A DNA stretch of 64,000 nucleotides from Acidobacteriota bacterium (lineage in GTDB: Bacteria > Acidobacteriota > Vicinamibacteria > Marinacidobacterales > Marinacidobacteraceae): positions 1-64,000 of the forward strand of contig JAJDVI010000041.1 in assembly GCA_022826195.1 (NCBI GenBank), written 5' to 3'. Of the stretch, positions 9,245 to 17,187 are shown in pieces. The notes below the pieces were generated by a model. It saw only the letters and a program-made list of their open reading frames with translations. It had not been told where the DNA came from and searched no databases. The position numbers and the translations under genes are program-made. Within the stretch, counting starts at the first letter, position 1, and the number at the start of each line of letters is the position of its first letter.

Positions 9245-9451
9245 CGGCGTACCCACCGGACACACGACCACGCCGCGACGACGCCGGGACGGATTCTGTG
9301 TCACCGTCGGGCAGCCGAGCGCGGACGTCCTGCGGCACGGGTACGGCTCGGGCCGGGAAGCGAATCGCTCCCGTCCGTCGAAAGTCCATCACCCCGGGAG
9401 TCCCCGTCGCGATGCTCGTCGTTCCTGAAGTCGGCTCCCGAGCAAAAGAGA
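9245..9451. other. Intergenic stretch without visible gene
   Basis: Together with 9497-9600 this forms a ~356-bp gap. I see no gene or clear palindrome in this part; the gene-end remnant at 9452-9496 is listed separately. A promoter for the phoD fragment should lie in 9497-9600 but is not obvious. Confidence 0.5.
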
Positions 9452-9496
9452 GCCGCGCCGCGCATGGAGACGACCCAGGAGATGAGCCGGCGGTAG
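9452..9496 (+). pseudogene. Probable remnant of an S9 peptidase 3' end
   Basis: Read in frame this gives AAPRMETTQEMSRR followed by a TAG stop. It lines up without gaps with the last 14 codons of the S9 peptidase (AAPRLETTQESARR, stop TAG at 6966-6968) and shares the identical run GGAGACGACCCAGGAG. No other peptidase sequence precedes it. The simplest reading is the scar of a second copy or of a duplicated gene end. The alternative, chance similarity over 45 bases, is unlikely but not excluded. Confidence 0.55.
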
Positions 9497-9600
9497 GCGC
9501 GCAGTGAAACTCCGGGCATCATGAGCGCGTCCGGGGTCTGTTGCCCACGCGACACGCCGGATTCAAGCGGGCGTCGTCGGCTCTCCGTACACTCGGCGCC

Positions 9601-10182
9601 ATGACCATGAACCGCCGGCTCTTTCTCGGAACCTCCGCCCGGGCGGGACTCGTCCTGCCCTTCGCGCGCGCTCTGCCCGTCCTCGGCCAGGAGCGGGCAT
9701 TCCAGCACGGGGTGGCGAGCGGCGATCCGCTCACCGACCGGGTGCTGCTCTGGACGCGGGTTTCGGGCTCCTCCGACGAGCGGGTCGCGGTCCGGTGGCA
9801 GGCGGCGCGGGATCCCGGCATGCGGGAGATCGTCGCGGAGGGCGAGGGCGCCACCGGACCCGGGCGCGATTACACCTTCAAGGTCACGGCGCCCGGGCTC
9901 CAACCCGGCACCACCTACCACTACCGCTTCGAGGCGCTCGGCGAGCAGTCGCCGGTGGGCCGGACGAGGACCCTGCCTCGCAGCACCGACCACGTCCGGC
10001 TCGCCTTCGTCTCCTGTTCCAACCTCCCCTTCGGCTACTTCAACGTCTATCGGCGGATCGCGGAGCGCGACGACCTGAACGCGGTGCTCCACCTCGGCGA
10101 CTACATCTACGAGTACCCGAACCGGGGCTACGGGGACGGCGCCCGTTTCGGGCGGGCGCCGCGGCCGGACAAGGGGGTCCGC
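9601..10182 (+). pseudogene. phoD: PhoD-type alkaline phosphatase, 5' fragment
   Basis: The first ~194 codons of a PhoD-like phosphodiesterase/phosphatase: a twin-arginine-type signal (MNRRLFLGTSARAGLVLPFA), the N-terminal PhoD domain (FQHGVASGDPLTDRVLLWTR), then the start of the metallophosphatase domain with the metal-site motifs VSCSN and HLGDYIYEY. Homology stops after RAPRPDKG; the frame then runs on into unrelated sequence. The rest of the gene resumes at 12908. Roughly 50 residues expected between the parts, including the WDDHE-type metal motif, are absent. The gene is therefore interrupted and partly deleted. Start ATG at 9601 or 9607. Confidence 0.85.
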
Positions 10183-10337
10183 CAACGTCACGCATGCAAC
10201 CCGTTGACTCCCTTGCGTTTACGGGCATCGACCCGCTCCGCTGGCCCCCGGCGCGGCCCCCTGCGCGGATGGGCTTCTGCGGGGAGTTTTCAGCCTGCGC
10301 GGGAACTCTGGCGCATGAAACGACAGGCGGGAGGGAT

Positions 10338-11654
10338 TTATCCGCCCTCTGGAAAGATGCAGCGCAGGTAGTCGATATCGACCCAGATTGCGGACTCCGC
10401 GCCCAGCGTCGCAGCGGAGTCGTCCAGTGCGCGGGACATGGGGACTCCCCGGCGTCCGTCGTAGTCCTCAATGTGGGCGAATCCGAATACATGAAAGAGT
10501 TCGTGCATCGTGGGGCCACCCCAGTCACGACCGGGCCAGTCGTGGCCGATTCCTGATTCCGTTTTCACAATAGCGAAGGAACCGCATCGCGGAAACGCCA
10601 CCGCACCGGCCTGTCCCCTCGGCGTGTCAATGGTCTTATCTAGGTAGATGAAGTGAATCTGTCCTCTATCCCGAGAAAGAGGGCAGGTCCGGTTGTATGT
10701 CTTTTCGTCTCCGTTCCAGCCCGGTGGCGTCCCGTCAGGAACTGGAATCACGTCGCCCATTTCCACGATTCGGTAGCCGAGTTGGGCCTCGATCTTGTCC
10801 TCTAGGAGCCCAACCGGAACGAGAAGACTCTCCAAGTCTGTCTCGGTTACGTAGTCCGGGAAATCCCCGACTACGTCTACCCGGAAGGGCGTTCCGTCCC
10901 ACTCGGAGACAAAGTCGGAGTAGCGCAACGCCAGCCTCCGTTCGTTGGTACAGCGTCGCGGCGGCGGCGGCAGGGTTTCCGTCTGGACAGCAACCGATCC
11001 CGGCCAAGACACGCGTTCTCCGGCGATTTCTCGCACCCGGACGATGATCCTCGCGGCTCCCCCAGGTTCGAGTCCTTCGAGGCGGAAGGAGGGCTCAGAT
11101 CTGTAATGGACCTCTCTCTCGTAGCCTCCATCCATGTACAAAAGGATCTGGTACAGGGTCGCACCCGGCCAGGGGTCCCAAGCCCAAACGATGAAGTCCG
11201 AACCTCTCTCCACCGCCTTGACCCCAGTTACCGGGCCTGGCTCTGGCAAGAGGACGGGATCCGACGCTGGCCAAGACACGCGCTCCCCGGCAATTTCTCG
11301 CACCCGAACGACAATCCTCACGCGTGCGCCAGGCTCGAGTCCTTCGAGGCGGAAGAAGGGCTCCGAACTGTAATGGTCGTCCCACTCGCCGCTTTCGTTC
11401 TGATCGACGAGGATCTGGTAGCGGGTCGCACCGGGTACGGGGTCCCAAGTCAATACGATGAAGTCGGGACCCATCTCCACAACCTCGACCCCGGTCACCG
11501 GGGCTGGCTCTGGCATTGGGGGAGGCGGCACTGGGGGCGGCGCGGGGGAGGTGGGTGGCACGACCGGCGTGCCGTCGGTGCCCGTCCCGCAGGCCGCCGC
11601 GACGAGTAGCAGGAGGCCGCGTAGCGTTCGATTCACGGCGGCGTGTTCTACCAC
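10338..11654 (-). CDS. Secreted lipoprotein metallopeptidase with two FN3-like domains (paralogue 2)
   Basis: About 438 residues. A lipoprotein signal (LRGLLLLVAAACGTG) and Pro-rich linker lead to two tandem FN3-like repeats of ~85 residues that are near copies of each other (SFRLEGLEPG / FFRLEGLEPG, then VRVREIAGERVSWP in both). The C-terminal domain carries TMHELFHVFGFAH (HExxHxxGxxH) and GVPMSRAL as possible Met-turn, ending YLRCIFPEGG. It shares this layout with 8204-9244 but has one more FN3 repeat and sits in opposite orientation. Start GTG at 11654 is favoured by GGGGA just upstream; GTG at 11636 is possible. It lies inside the segment that splits phoD. Confidence 0.75.
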   Translation of the reverse strand: MVEHAAVNRTLRGLLLLVAAACGTGTDGTPVVPPTSPAPPPVPPPPMPEPAPVTGVEVVEMGPDFIVLTWDPVPGATRYQILVDQNESGEWDDHYSSEPFFRLEGLEPGARVRIVVRVREIAGERVSWPASDPVLLPEPGPVTGVKAVERGSDFIVWAWDPWPGATLYQILLYMDGGYEREVHYRSEPSFRLEGLEPGGAARIIVRVREIAGERVSWPGSVAVQTETLPPPPRRCTNERRLALRYSDFVSEWDGTPFRVDVVGDFPDYVTETDLESLLVPVGLLEDKIEAQLGYRIVEMGDVIPVPDGTPPGWNGDEKTYNRTCPLSRDRGQIHFIYLDKTIDTPRGQAGAVAFPRCGSFAIVKTESGIGHDWPGRDWGGPTMHELFHVFGFAHIEDYDGRRGVPMSRALDDSAATLGAESAIWVDIDYLRCIFPEGG

Positions 11655-12362
11655 AGCGTCCCCGGCGAGCTGCCCGGCCCCGGCTCCATCGGCCCCCGCC
11701 CCGGATCGACCGGTTCAACGTCCACTTCGCGGAACGCCTAGACGACTCCGACATCGGTTTGTGGGGCGCTGCACCTCAACGGGGCCACCCCGGAGCCGTT
11801 CCGCTACGCAACTAGGGCGCCCCCCCTTTTGCTAGTGCTTATGCGCGTACCCGTAGGGACGATCCCGGTTCTCCCCGTCGCGATTGCGCTCGGGCGACCC
11901 TGCCTTTCTGGGTCAGGGTCGGGGCTGCAAGCGACCCCCCCTTTCGTGGCGAAAAACGGCCCCGTCGTGGAGTGCTTGTCCCACTCTCCTCCCAAGGCCG
12001 GGAGGTCGCTCCCAGCCCGCGCCTGCGGCGCGAGTGATCCCTGCGGGAAGACTTCCGGCCCCGCCTGCGCGGTGGGCGGAGGCCGGTGACCCCGTGTTCC
12101 TCGATACCGACGGAGGCATCGAGCCACCGCTGACGAAGGCCGCTCACGACCTCGTCGGCCAGCCCCCTGCAGGCGGCTGCGTCCCGCAGGCCGCCGTCGG
12201 GCTCTCCCCTCGGGGTGGCATGTTTCTGGCGGGTTCGGACCCAGCGCCGGTGTCCGGCGACCTGAATGCGTCCTCCCCGGCTCTCTCGCGAGCGGCGGGT
12301 TCGAGGCGGATGGAGCGGCCGGCGTCCGCCTCGGACCGTTTTCCCAGGATTGGAGCACCGCC
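11655..12362. other. Gene-free segment containing the right inverted-repeat copy
   Basis: No convincing gene is found in these ~700 bases. The only recognisable content is the repeat at 11780-11942. Between 11655 and 11780 one frame reads GVFYHSVPGELPGPG and another HLNGATPEPFRYAT; these could be scraps of lost genes, but they are too short to assign. 11943-12362 shows nothing beyond GC-rich open frames with atypical composition. Confidence 0.5.
11780..11942 (-). repeat. Right copy of the ~162-bp inverted repeat
   Basis: Reverse-complement counterpart of 1-162: it begins CGGGGCCACCCCGGAGCCGT, includes CTAGGGCGCCCCCCCTTTTG and ends in seven C. Substitutions relative to the left copy are of all kinds rather than adenine-specific. 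It sits between the metallopeptidase gene and the truncated LVIVD-type gene, within the segment that interrupts phoD. Confidence 0.85.
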
Positions 12363-12905
12363 ATGACCACTTACGTGACGAACGGAAGCCCCCGCTCGGT
12401 CGCCGCCGCCGCGCTGTGCGCCGTGGTCCTAGGGAGCTGCGCCGGCGATGGGCCCTCCTCGCTCACCAGTCCGGGTTCGCCGTCACCGCCTCCCCCGCCG
12501 CTCGGCACCGGTCCGGAGATGTGCCTGGACGGCCTCGCCAGCGACTTTCCGTGCGACGGCGTCGCACTGCACCGCCGGATGGCGCTCAACGTGATGGACG
12601 GCGACTTCGGCAACGACATCTGGGGCTGGTCCGATGGCGAGACCGGCCCGGAATACGCCCTGATGGGTCTGGACACCGGCACTGCCTTTGTCGACGTTTC
12701 CAACCCGGAGGACCCGCTCTTCCTCGGGCGGCTCCCCACCGAGACCGAGGCGTCGTTTTGGCGGGACATCAAGGTCTATCGGGATCACGCGTTCATCGTC
12801 GCGGACGGAGCCGGCGCACATGGCATGCAGGTGTTCGATCTGGCGCGCCTAAGGGGGTCGGCGGCGCCGGCAACGTTCGACGCCGATGTGGTGTACCGCG
12901 AGTTC
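12363..12905 (+). pseudogene. Choice-of-anchor-B/LVIVD-type lipoprotein, 3'-truncated
   Basis: About 181 codons of a secreted protein: a signal ending VVLGSCAGDG (lipobox), a Ser/Pro linker, a short Cys-bearing segment (MCLDGLASDFPCDGVALHRR) and the start of an LVIVD-type beta-propeller (DIWGWSDGETGPEYALMGLD, FVDVSNPEDPLFLG, GMQVFDLARLRG). Full-length relatives have several more repeats. Here the sequence breaks after DVVYREF and continues directly into the 3' part of phoD in another frame, giving a short nonsense tail. The gene is therefore broken at the same point where phoD resumes. Confidence 0.75.
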
Positions 12906-12907
12906 AG

Positions 12908-13750
12908 AACCACCAGATCGAGGACGAGGAGGGCGACTGGTTCGTCCGCCGCACGGCGGCGGTGAAGGCGTACTTCGAGTGGATGCCGATCCGGGAGCCC
13001 GAGCCCTGGCCGAGCCAGCGCACCTACCGGACCTTCCGCTTCGGGAAGCTCCTCGACCTCATCATGCTGGACACCCGGCTCATCGGGCGCTCGCGGCAGG
13101 CCGAGTGGGGCGACGTGGAGGGAATGCGGCACCCCGACCGCACCCTCCTCGGCGACCGCCAGGAGCGCTGGCTCTACGGCGAACTCGCGGCCGCCAAGGC
13201 GGCGGGCGCGCGCTGGCCGGTGCTCGGACAGCAGGTGATGATGGGGCCGATGCTGGACGCCGACGGAAACCCCCAGAACCCGGACCAGTGGGACGGCTAC
13301 GAGGCGAGCCGCAACCGGCTCTTCGAGTTCCTCGAGAGCGAGCGGATCGGGAACCTGGTGGTGCTCACCGGCGACGTCCACCAGTCGTGGGGGATGGACG
13401 TGCCCCGGAATCCGCTGGCCGGGTACGACCCGGACACCGGCGCCGGGTCCTACGGGGTGGACTTCGTGACCACGGCGGTGTCCTCACCCAGCTCGAAGCT
13501 GCGCCGGCTGGGGAACGAGGAGGCCATCGCCGCCGAGGTGGCGGAGGAACTCGCCGCCAACCCGCACAAGAAGTTCGGGGAGGCGTTCCACCGCGGCTAC
13601 TGCGTCCTCGACCTCAACCCCGACCGCATCCAGAACGACTGGTTCTTCGTGCCGACGGTCGAGGAGAAGACCGACCAGCAGCGCTGGGCGGCCGGGATCC
13701 GGGTGGCGTCCGGTACCCAGCACGGCGTGCGCGCCGACGGCCCGGCGTAG
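12908..13750 (+). pseudogene. phoD: PhoD-type alkaline phosphatase, 3' fragment
   Basis: The C-terminal ~280 codons of the phosphatase started at 9601, beginning at NHQIEDEEGDWFVRRTAAV. Visible are LLDLIMLDTRLIGR, RQERWLYGEL, VVLTGDVHQSWGMD (the GDxHxx metal motif) and FVTTAVSSPSS, then a normal C-terminus. It has no start of its own; the upstream junction is with the truncated LVIVD-type gene. Codon use matches the 5' fragment, consistent with a single ancestral gene. Confidence 0.85.
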
Positions 13751-13974
13751 GCAATGGCGGGACAGAGCGTCGTTGCCCAACTCACGGCGCTGTTTCAGAC
13801 AACGGTCGCCTGAGGAGCTGACGGCTCCCCGCGAGGCGCGTGAAGTAGCTTCTCGCAGGCTGTCGGCGGTCGACCGCGTTCTGCGGGCCGCACGGACCGC
13901 CTGCCGGCTGAAGCGGCCCAGTTGCTGAAAAAATGCGGCCGTGCGGGGTTGACCAGCAGCGGTGGTGGCGCCGC
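13751..13974. other. Intergenic stretch without visible gene
   Basis: No gene or clear regulatory signal is recognised. With the element at 13975-14182 it makes a ~450-bp gap between the convergent phoD fragment and cyclophilin genes. Confidence 0.5.
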
Positions 13975-14182
13975 CTCGGAGCGCCGGCCTCTGGCCGGCA
14001 TCGCGCGGGAGCGCGAAACCCGCGCTGGTGGCGCTCCCTCCCCCTGAAGGTAGGGCTCACGTCCGGCTCGTTGCGGGCGGCACGCAGCCGCTCCCCGTTG
14101 GGATCACGCCGCGGGGAATCGGCTGCGGCGTGCGTTTTCGCGGCCTGCGGCCGCGATGCCGGCCAGAGGCCGGCGCTCCGAG
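13975..14182 (-). mobile_element. 208-bp MITE-like element, copy 2 (inverted)
   Basis: Same length as copy 1 and closely similar to it throughout when read on the opposite strand, including CTTCAGGGGG-, CGAGCCGGACGTG- and GATCCCAAC-containing interior words. Its ends are CTCGGAGCGCCGGCCTCTGG and the exact complement over 31 bases. It ends 22 bp before the cyclophilin stop. Confidence 0.8.
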
Positions 14183-14204
14183 CTCCCCCCGTTCGGTTCC
14201 TTCC

Positions 14205-14885
14205 CTACTCCGCGCGGCGGACGCTGACGATGGGCACCGGGTCGTTCAGGATCTGGCCCTGGACGACCTCGCTGGCGGCCGGGGCGTCGGTCGGCAGCCG
14301 GTGGATCGCGTCCAGAACCTCCATGCCCCGGACCACGCGCCCGAAGGTCGCGTAGCCGAAGCCGTCCCGGGTGGGATCGCCGGCGCCGGTGTCGAGCACG
14401 AAGTTGTCCCCGACGTTGAAGAAGATCTCGGTGTTCGCGGTGCCGGGCTCGTTCCGGGCGTAGGCGAGCGTCCCGCGTTCGTTGCGGATCCCGGTGTCCT
14501 GCGTAAGCTCGTGGGGGACGGGCGGGAACGGCGGCTCCGCCTCCGCCTCGCCGCCGTCCCGGACCAGCATCGGCAGGCTGCGCATCCCGCCCTGCACGAC
14601 GTTGTGCGCATCCCCGTTCGCGGTGTGGGTGGCGCGGTAGAACGTCGCCGCGCCGTCGTAGTGGCCGCCGTCCACGTAGCGGAGGAAGTGCGCGGCCGAG
14701 AGCGGCGCGCGTTCGGGATAGAGCTCTACCTCGATCTCGCCGAGCGTGGTCTCGATGACCACGTTCACGGTCGCTTCGGCCCCCGCGGCGGGCGGCGCCT
14801 CCGCCGGTTCCTCGGGGGCGTTCGCGCCGCACCCGGCGAGACAGGCAACAAGCAGGACAACGGAGAAAACGGTGGTCTTCGGCAT
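14205..14885 (-). CDS. Secreted peptidyl-prolyl cis-trans isomerase (cyclophilin type), lipoprotein
   Basis: About 226 residues. Lipoprotein signal MPKTTVFSVVLLVACLAGCG, a short Ala/Glu linker, then a cyclophilin fold from residue ~42 (VIETTLGEIEVELYPERAPL, AAHFLRYVDGGHYDGAATFY, GTLAYARNEPGTANTEIFFN, TFGRVVRGMEVLD). It should catalyse prolyl isomerisation of folding proteins in the periplasm or at the outer membrane. The ATG at 14885 follows a GGAG ribosome-binding site and gives the signal peptide; longer versions have none. It is divergent from the DUF5916 gene 73 bp away. Confidence 0.9.
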   Translation of the reverse strand: MPKTTVFSVVLLVACLAGCGANAPEEPAEAPPAAGAEATVNVVIETTLGEIEVELYPERAPLSAAHFLRYVDGGHYDGAATFYRATHTANGDAHNVVQGGMRSLPMLVRDGGEAEAEPPFPPVPHELTQDTGIRNERGTLAYARNEPGTANTEIFFNVGDNFVLDTGAGDPTRDGFGYATFGRVVRGMEVLDAIHRLPTDAPAASEVVQGQILNDPVPIVSVRRAE

Positions 14886-14958
14886 GGCGGACTCCGGAGG
14901 GGGGCTTCGGAACGGAGAATACCGGGCGCCGTCCGCAGTGAGCCGACCCGAGAACGCA

Positions 14959-17139
14959 TTGAAGAAACACTCCGTGCCCGCCTGCGGCATGGTCCTGACC
15001 GCCCTCTGCCTCGCCTCCCCGGCGGCGGCGCAGGCCCCCGAGGCGCGGGCGGTCCGCATCGAGACCCCGCCCCGCGTGGACGGCGTCCTCGACGAGCCGT
15101 TCTGGGACGCGATCCCACCCGTCACCGGTTTCAGACAGCGCGACCCGGTGGACGGCGCGCCCGCCAGCGAGCGGACGGAGGTGCGGATCGCCTACGACCG
15201 GGACGCGCTCTACCTCGGCTTCAAGCTGTTCGACTCCGAGCCCGGCCGCATCCTGCGGAACATCCTCGACCGGGGCGGCCGGATCAGCAAGGACGACCGG
15301 ATCGTCATCGCCCTCGACACCTACCTCGACCGCCGGAACGGCTACATCTTCGAGATCGGCTCGCTCGGCACCCAGGACGACGCGCTGTTCACCGACGAAC
15401 GCCTCGAGCGCCCCGACTGGAACTGGGACGGGGTGTTCACCACGGAAACCACCGTCAACGCCGAGGGCTGGGTGCTCGAGATGGCCATCCCCTTCACCAC
15501 CATCCGCTTCGCCGACGTGGCGGAGCCGGTGATGGGGATCGCCATCCAGCGCTCCATCCGGCGAAAGAACGAGAACGTCTTCTGGCCCCACATCGGCCAG
15601 GACTTCGTGGGGGGCATCGCGCAGGCGTCCCGGTTCGCGACGCTCACCGGCCTCCGGGACGTCCGCCGGGGCCACCGCCTCGAGGTGAAGCCCTACGCCT
15701 CGCTCGGCGGCCAGCAGCTCGCGGGCGAGCCCGGCCTCGAGCGCCAGTCGAAGGCCGGCCTGGACCTGAAGTACGGACTCACCTCCAACCTCACCCTCGA
15801 CCTCACCTGGAACACCGACTTCGCCCAGGTGGAGACGGACAACGTCCAGATCAACCTCACCCGGTTCGACCTCTTCTTCCCGGAGAAGCGGGAGTTCTTC
15901 CTCGAACGGGCCGGCCTCTTCGAGTTCGGCACCACCCGGGAGACGGAGATCTTCTTCAGCCGCCGGGTGGGCCTCGACGCCGACATCCAGGGGGGCGCCC
16001 GCCTCACGGGGCAGGCGGGCCCGATCTCCGTCGGGGCCCTCGCGCTCCGGACCGGAGCGACTCGCGCGGCCTCCGACTCCGCCGCCGGCGGCAGCGGCGC
16101 TCCGGCCGCGTGGAACTCGGTCCTGCGCCTGCAGGCGAACCTCCGCGAGCGCACCACCGCCGGGTTGATCGCCACGAGCCTCGACCGCGACGGGGGTTCC
16201 AACCGGGTCGCCGGAGCCGACTTCCACACGAGGTTCTGGACCAGCTCGTCGTTCCGGGTCTGGGGGGCGCGGCTGTGGGACTCCCTGGCGGGCGGGTCGG
16301 GCCCCGAACGGCAGGCCGCGCGCGCCGAGCTGGACCTGGAGAACGACCGCTACGCCCTGTCGGTGGACCGGGTCCACGTCGGGAAGGACTTCGATCCCGC
16401 GCTGGGGTTCGTCCGCCGCCGCGACATGGACGAGTGGCAGCTCTGGGGCGGGTTCCGGCCACGGTTCGAGCAAAGCGGCTGGGCGCGCCGGTTCTCGGTC
16501 TGGGGAGGCGGCGTCCGCACCCTCGGGACCGGCGGAGAGCTCCAGTCGGAACGGCTCTCGTCGAACGCGGACTTCCTGTTCGAATCCGGCGAACGGGTTT
16601 CGCTGGTGGTGGACGACCGCTTCGAGCGCCTCCACGGGCCGGCTTCCATCAGCGGCCGCACCCTCCCGCCCGGGGACTACGACTTCCGCTTCTGGGAAGC
16701 CTTCGCGAGCACCAACGAGGCCCGGATGTTCTCCGTTTCGCTCGAAGGGTCCCGGGGCGATTTCTGGAGCGGCCGCCGCACCCGCTACGGCGGCCGCGGG
16801 GTCGTGAAGACCGGGCCGCACCTCACCGTCGGCCTCCGGCTTGCCCGGAACGACGTTTCCCTGCCGGTGGCCGACGGCGACTTCACGACCACGCTGGTCG
16901 CGGTGGATCTCGTGGGCGCGGTCAGCCGCAAGCTCTTCGCCGCCGCCCTCGTGCAGTGGGACAGCCTGTCCAGGGAACTCCAGGCGAACGTCCGGATCGA
17001 CTGGATCCACACGCCCGGCAGCGACCTCTTCCTCGTCCTCAACACCGGCTACATCACCGACGACACGCTGGACCCGCGATTCGACCCCTGGACCCGGCGG
17101 ACCGCGGTCGCCAAGCTGACCTGGCTGAAGGCGTTCTGA
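14959..17139 (+). CDS. DUF5916/CBM9-like outer-membrane protein (paralogue 1)
   Basis: About 726 residues. Signal peptide KKHSVPACGMVLTALCLA to AAAQA, then a CBM9-like immunoglobulin domain (residues ~30-210; PPRVDGVLDEPFWD, WNWDGVFTTETTVNAEGWVL) and a long C-terminal half rich in alternating strands (TSNLTLDLTWNTDFAQVETD, FFPEKREFFLERAGLF), which is typical of DUF5916 proteins predicted to form beta-barrels. Their substrate is unknown; roles in binding or uptake of organic matter have been proposed. The start is uncertain: TTG at 14959 gives the best signal peptide; GTG at 14974 and ATG at 14989 are possible. It is ~75% similar to 18939-21104. Confidence 0.85.
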   Translation: MKKHSVPACGMVLTALCLASPAAAQAPEARAVRIETPPRVDGVLDEPFWDAIPPVTGFRQRDPVDGAPASERTEVRIAYDRDALYLGFKLFDSEPGRILRNILDRGGRISKDDRIVIALDTYLDRRNGYIFEIGSLGTQDDALFTDERLERPDWNWDGVFTTETTVNAEGWVLEMAIPFTTIRFADVAEPVMGIAIQRSIRRKNENVFWPHIGQDFVGGIAQASRFATLTGLRDVRRGHRLEVKPYASLGGQQLAGEPGLERQSKAGLDLKYGLTSNLTLDLTWNTDFAQVETDNVQINLTRFDLFFPEKREFFLERAGLFEFGTTRETEIFFSRRVGLDADIQGGARLTGQAGPISVGALALRTGATRAASDSAAGGSGAPAAWNSVLRLQANLRERTTAGLIATSLDRDGGSNRVAGADFHTRFWTSSSFRVWGARLWDSLAGGSGPERQAARAELDLENDRYALSVDRVHVGKDFDPALGFVRRRDMDEWQLWGGFRPRFEQSGWARRFSVWGGGVRTLGTGGELQSERLSSNADFLFESGERVSLVVDDRFERLHGPASISGRTLPPGDYDFRFWEAFASTNEARMFSVSLEGSRGDFWSGRRTRYGGRGVVKTGPHLTVGLRLARNDVSLPVADGDFTTTLVAVDLVGAVSRKLFAAALVQWDSLSRELQANVRIDWIHTPGSDLFLVLNTGYITDDTLDPRFDPWTRRTAVAKLTWLKAF

Positions 17140-17187
17140 CCCCCGGCCGGCGGTCGGCGGGCACCCGGCGTCAGGGCACGGACCGCC

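Noticed and set aside
1-11942. Template/variable repeat pair of a diversity-generating retroelement
   Set aside because: Differences between the two ~162-bp copies are not adenine-specific, no reverse transcriptase is present, and neither copy lies in a C-type-lectin gene end.
10182-12908. A classical insertion sequence splitting phoD
   Set aside because: No transposase and no terminal inverted repeats at the junctions; part of phoD is lost and a second gene is cut at the right junction, so recombination or misassembly fits better.
14104-17010. A very long open frame on the minus strand opposite the DUF5916 gene, and another of similar length on the plus strand over the same region
   Set aside because: They shadow genes with clear signal peptides and domains. 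The translations are rich in Arg, Pro, Gly and Ala without motifs, as expected for antisense and off-frame reading of GC-rich genes.
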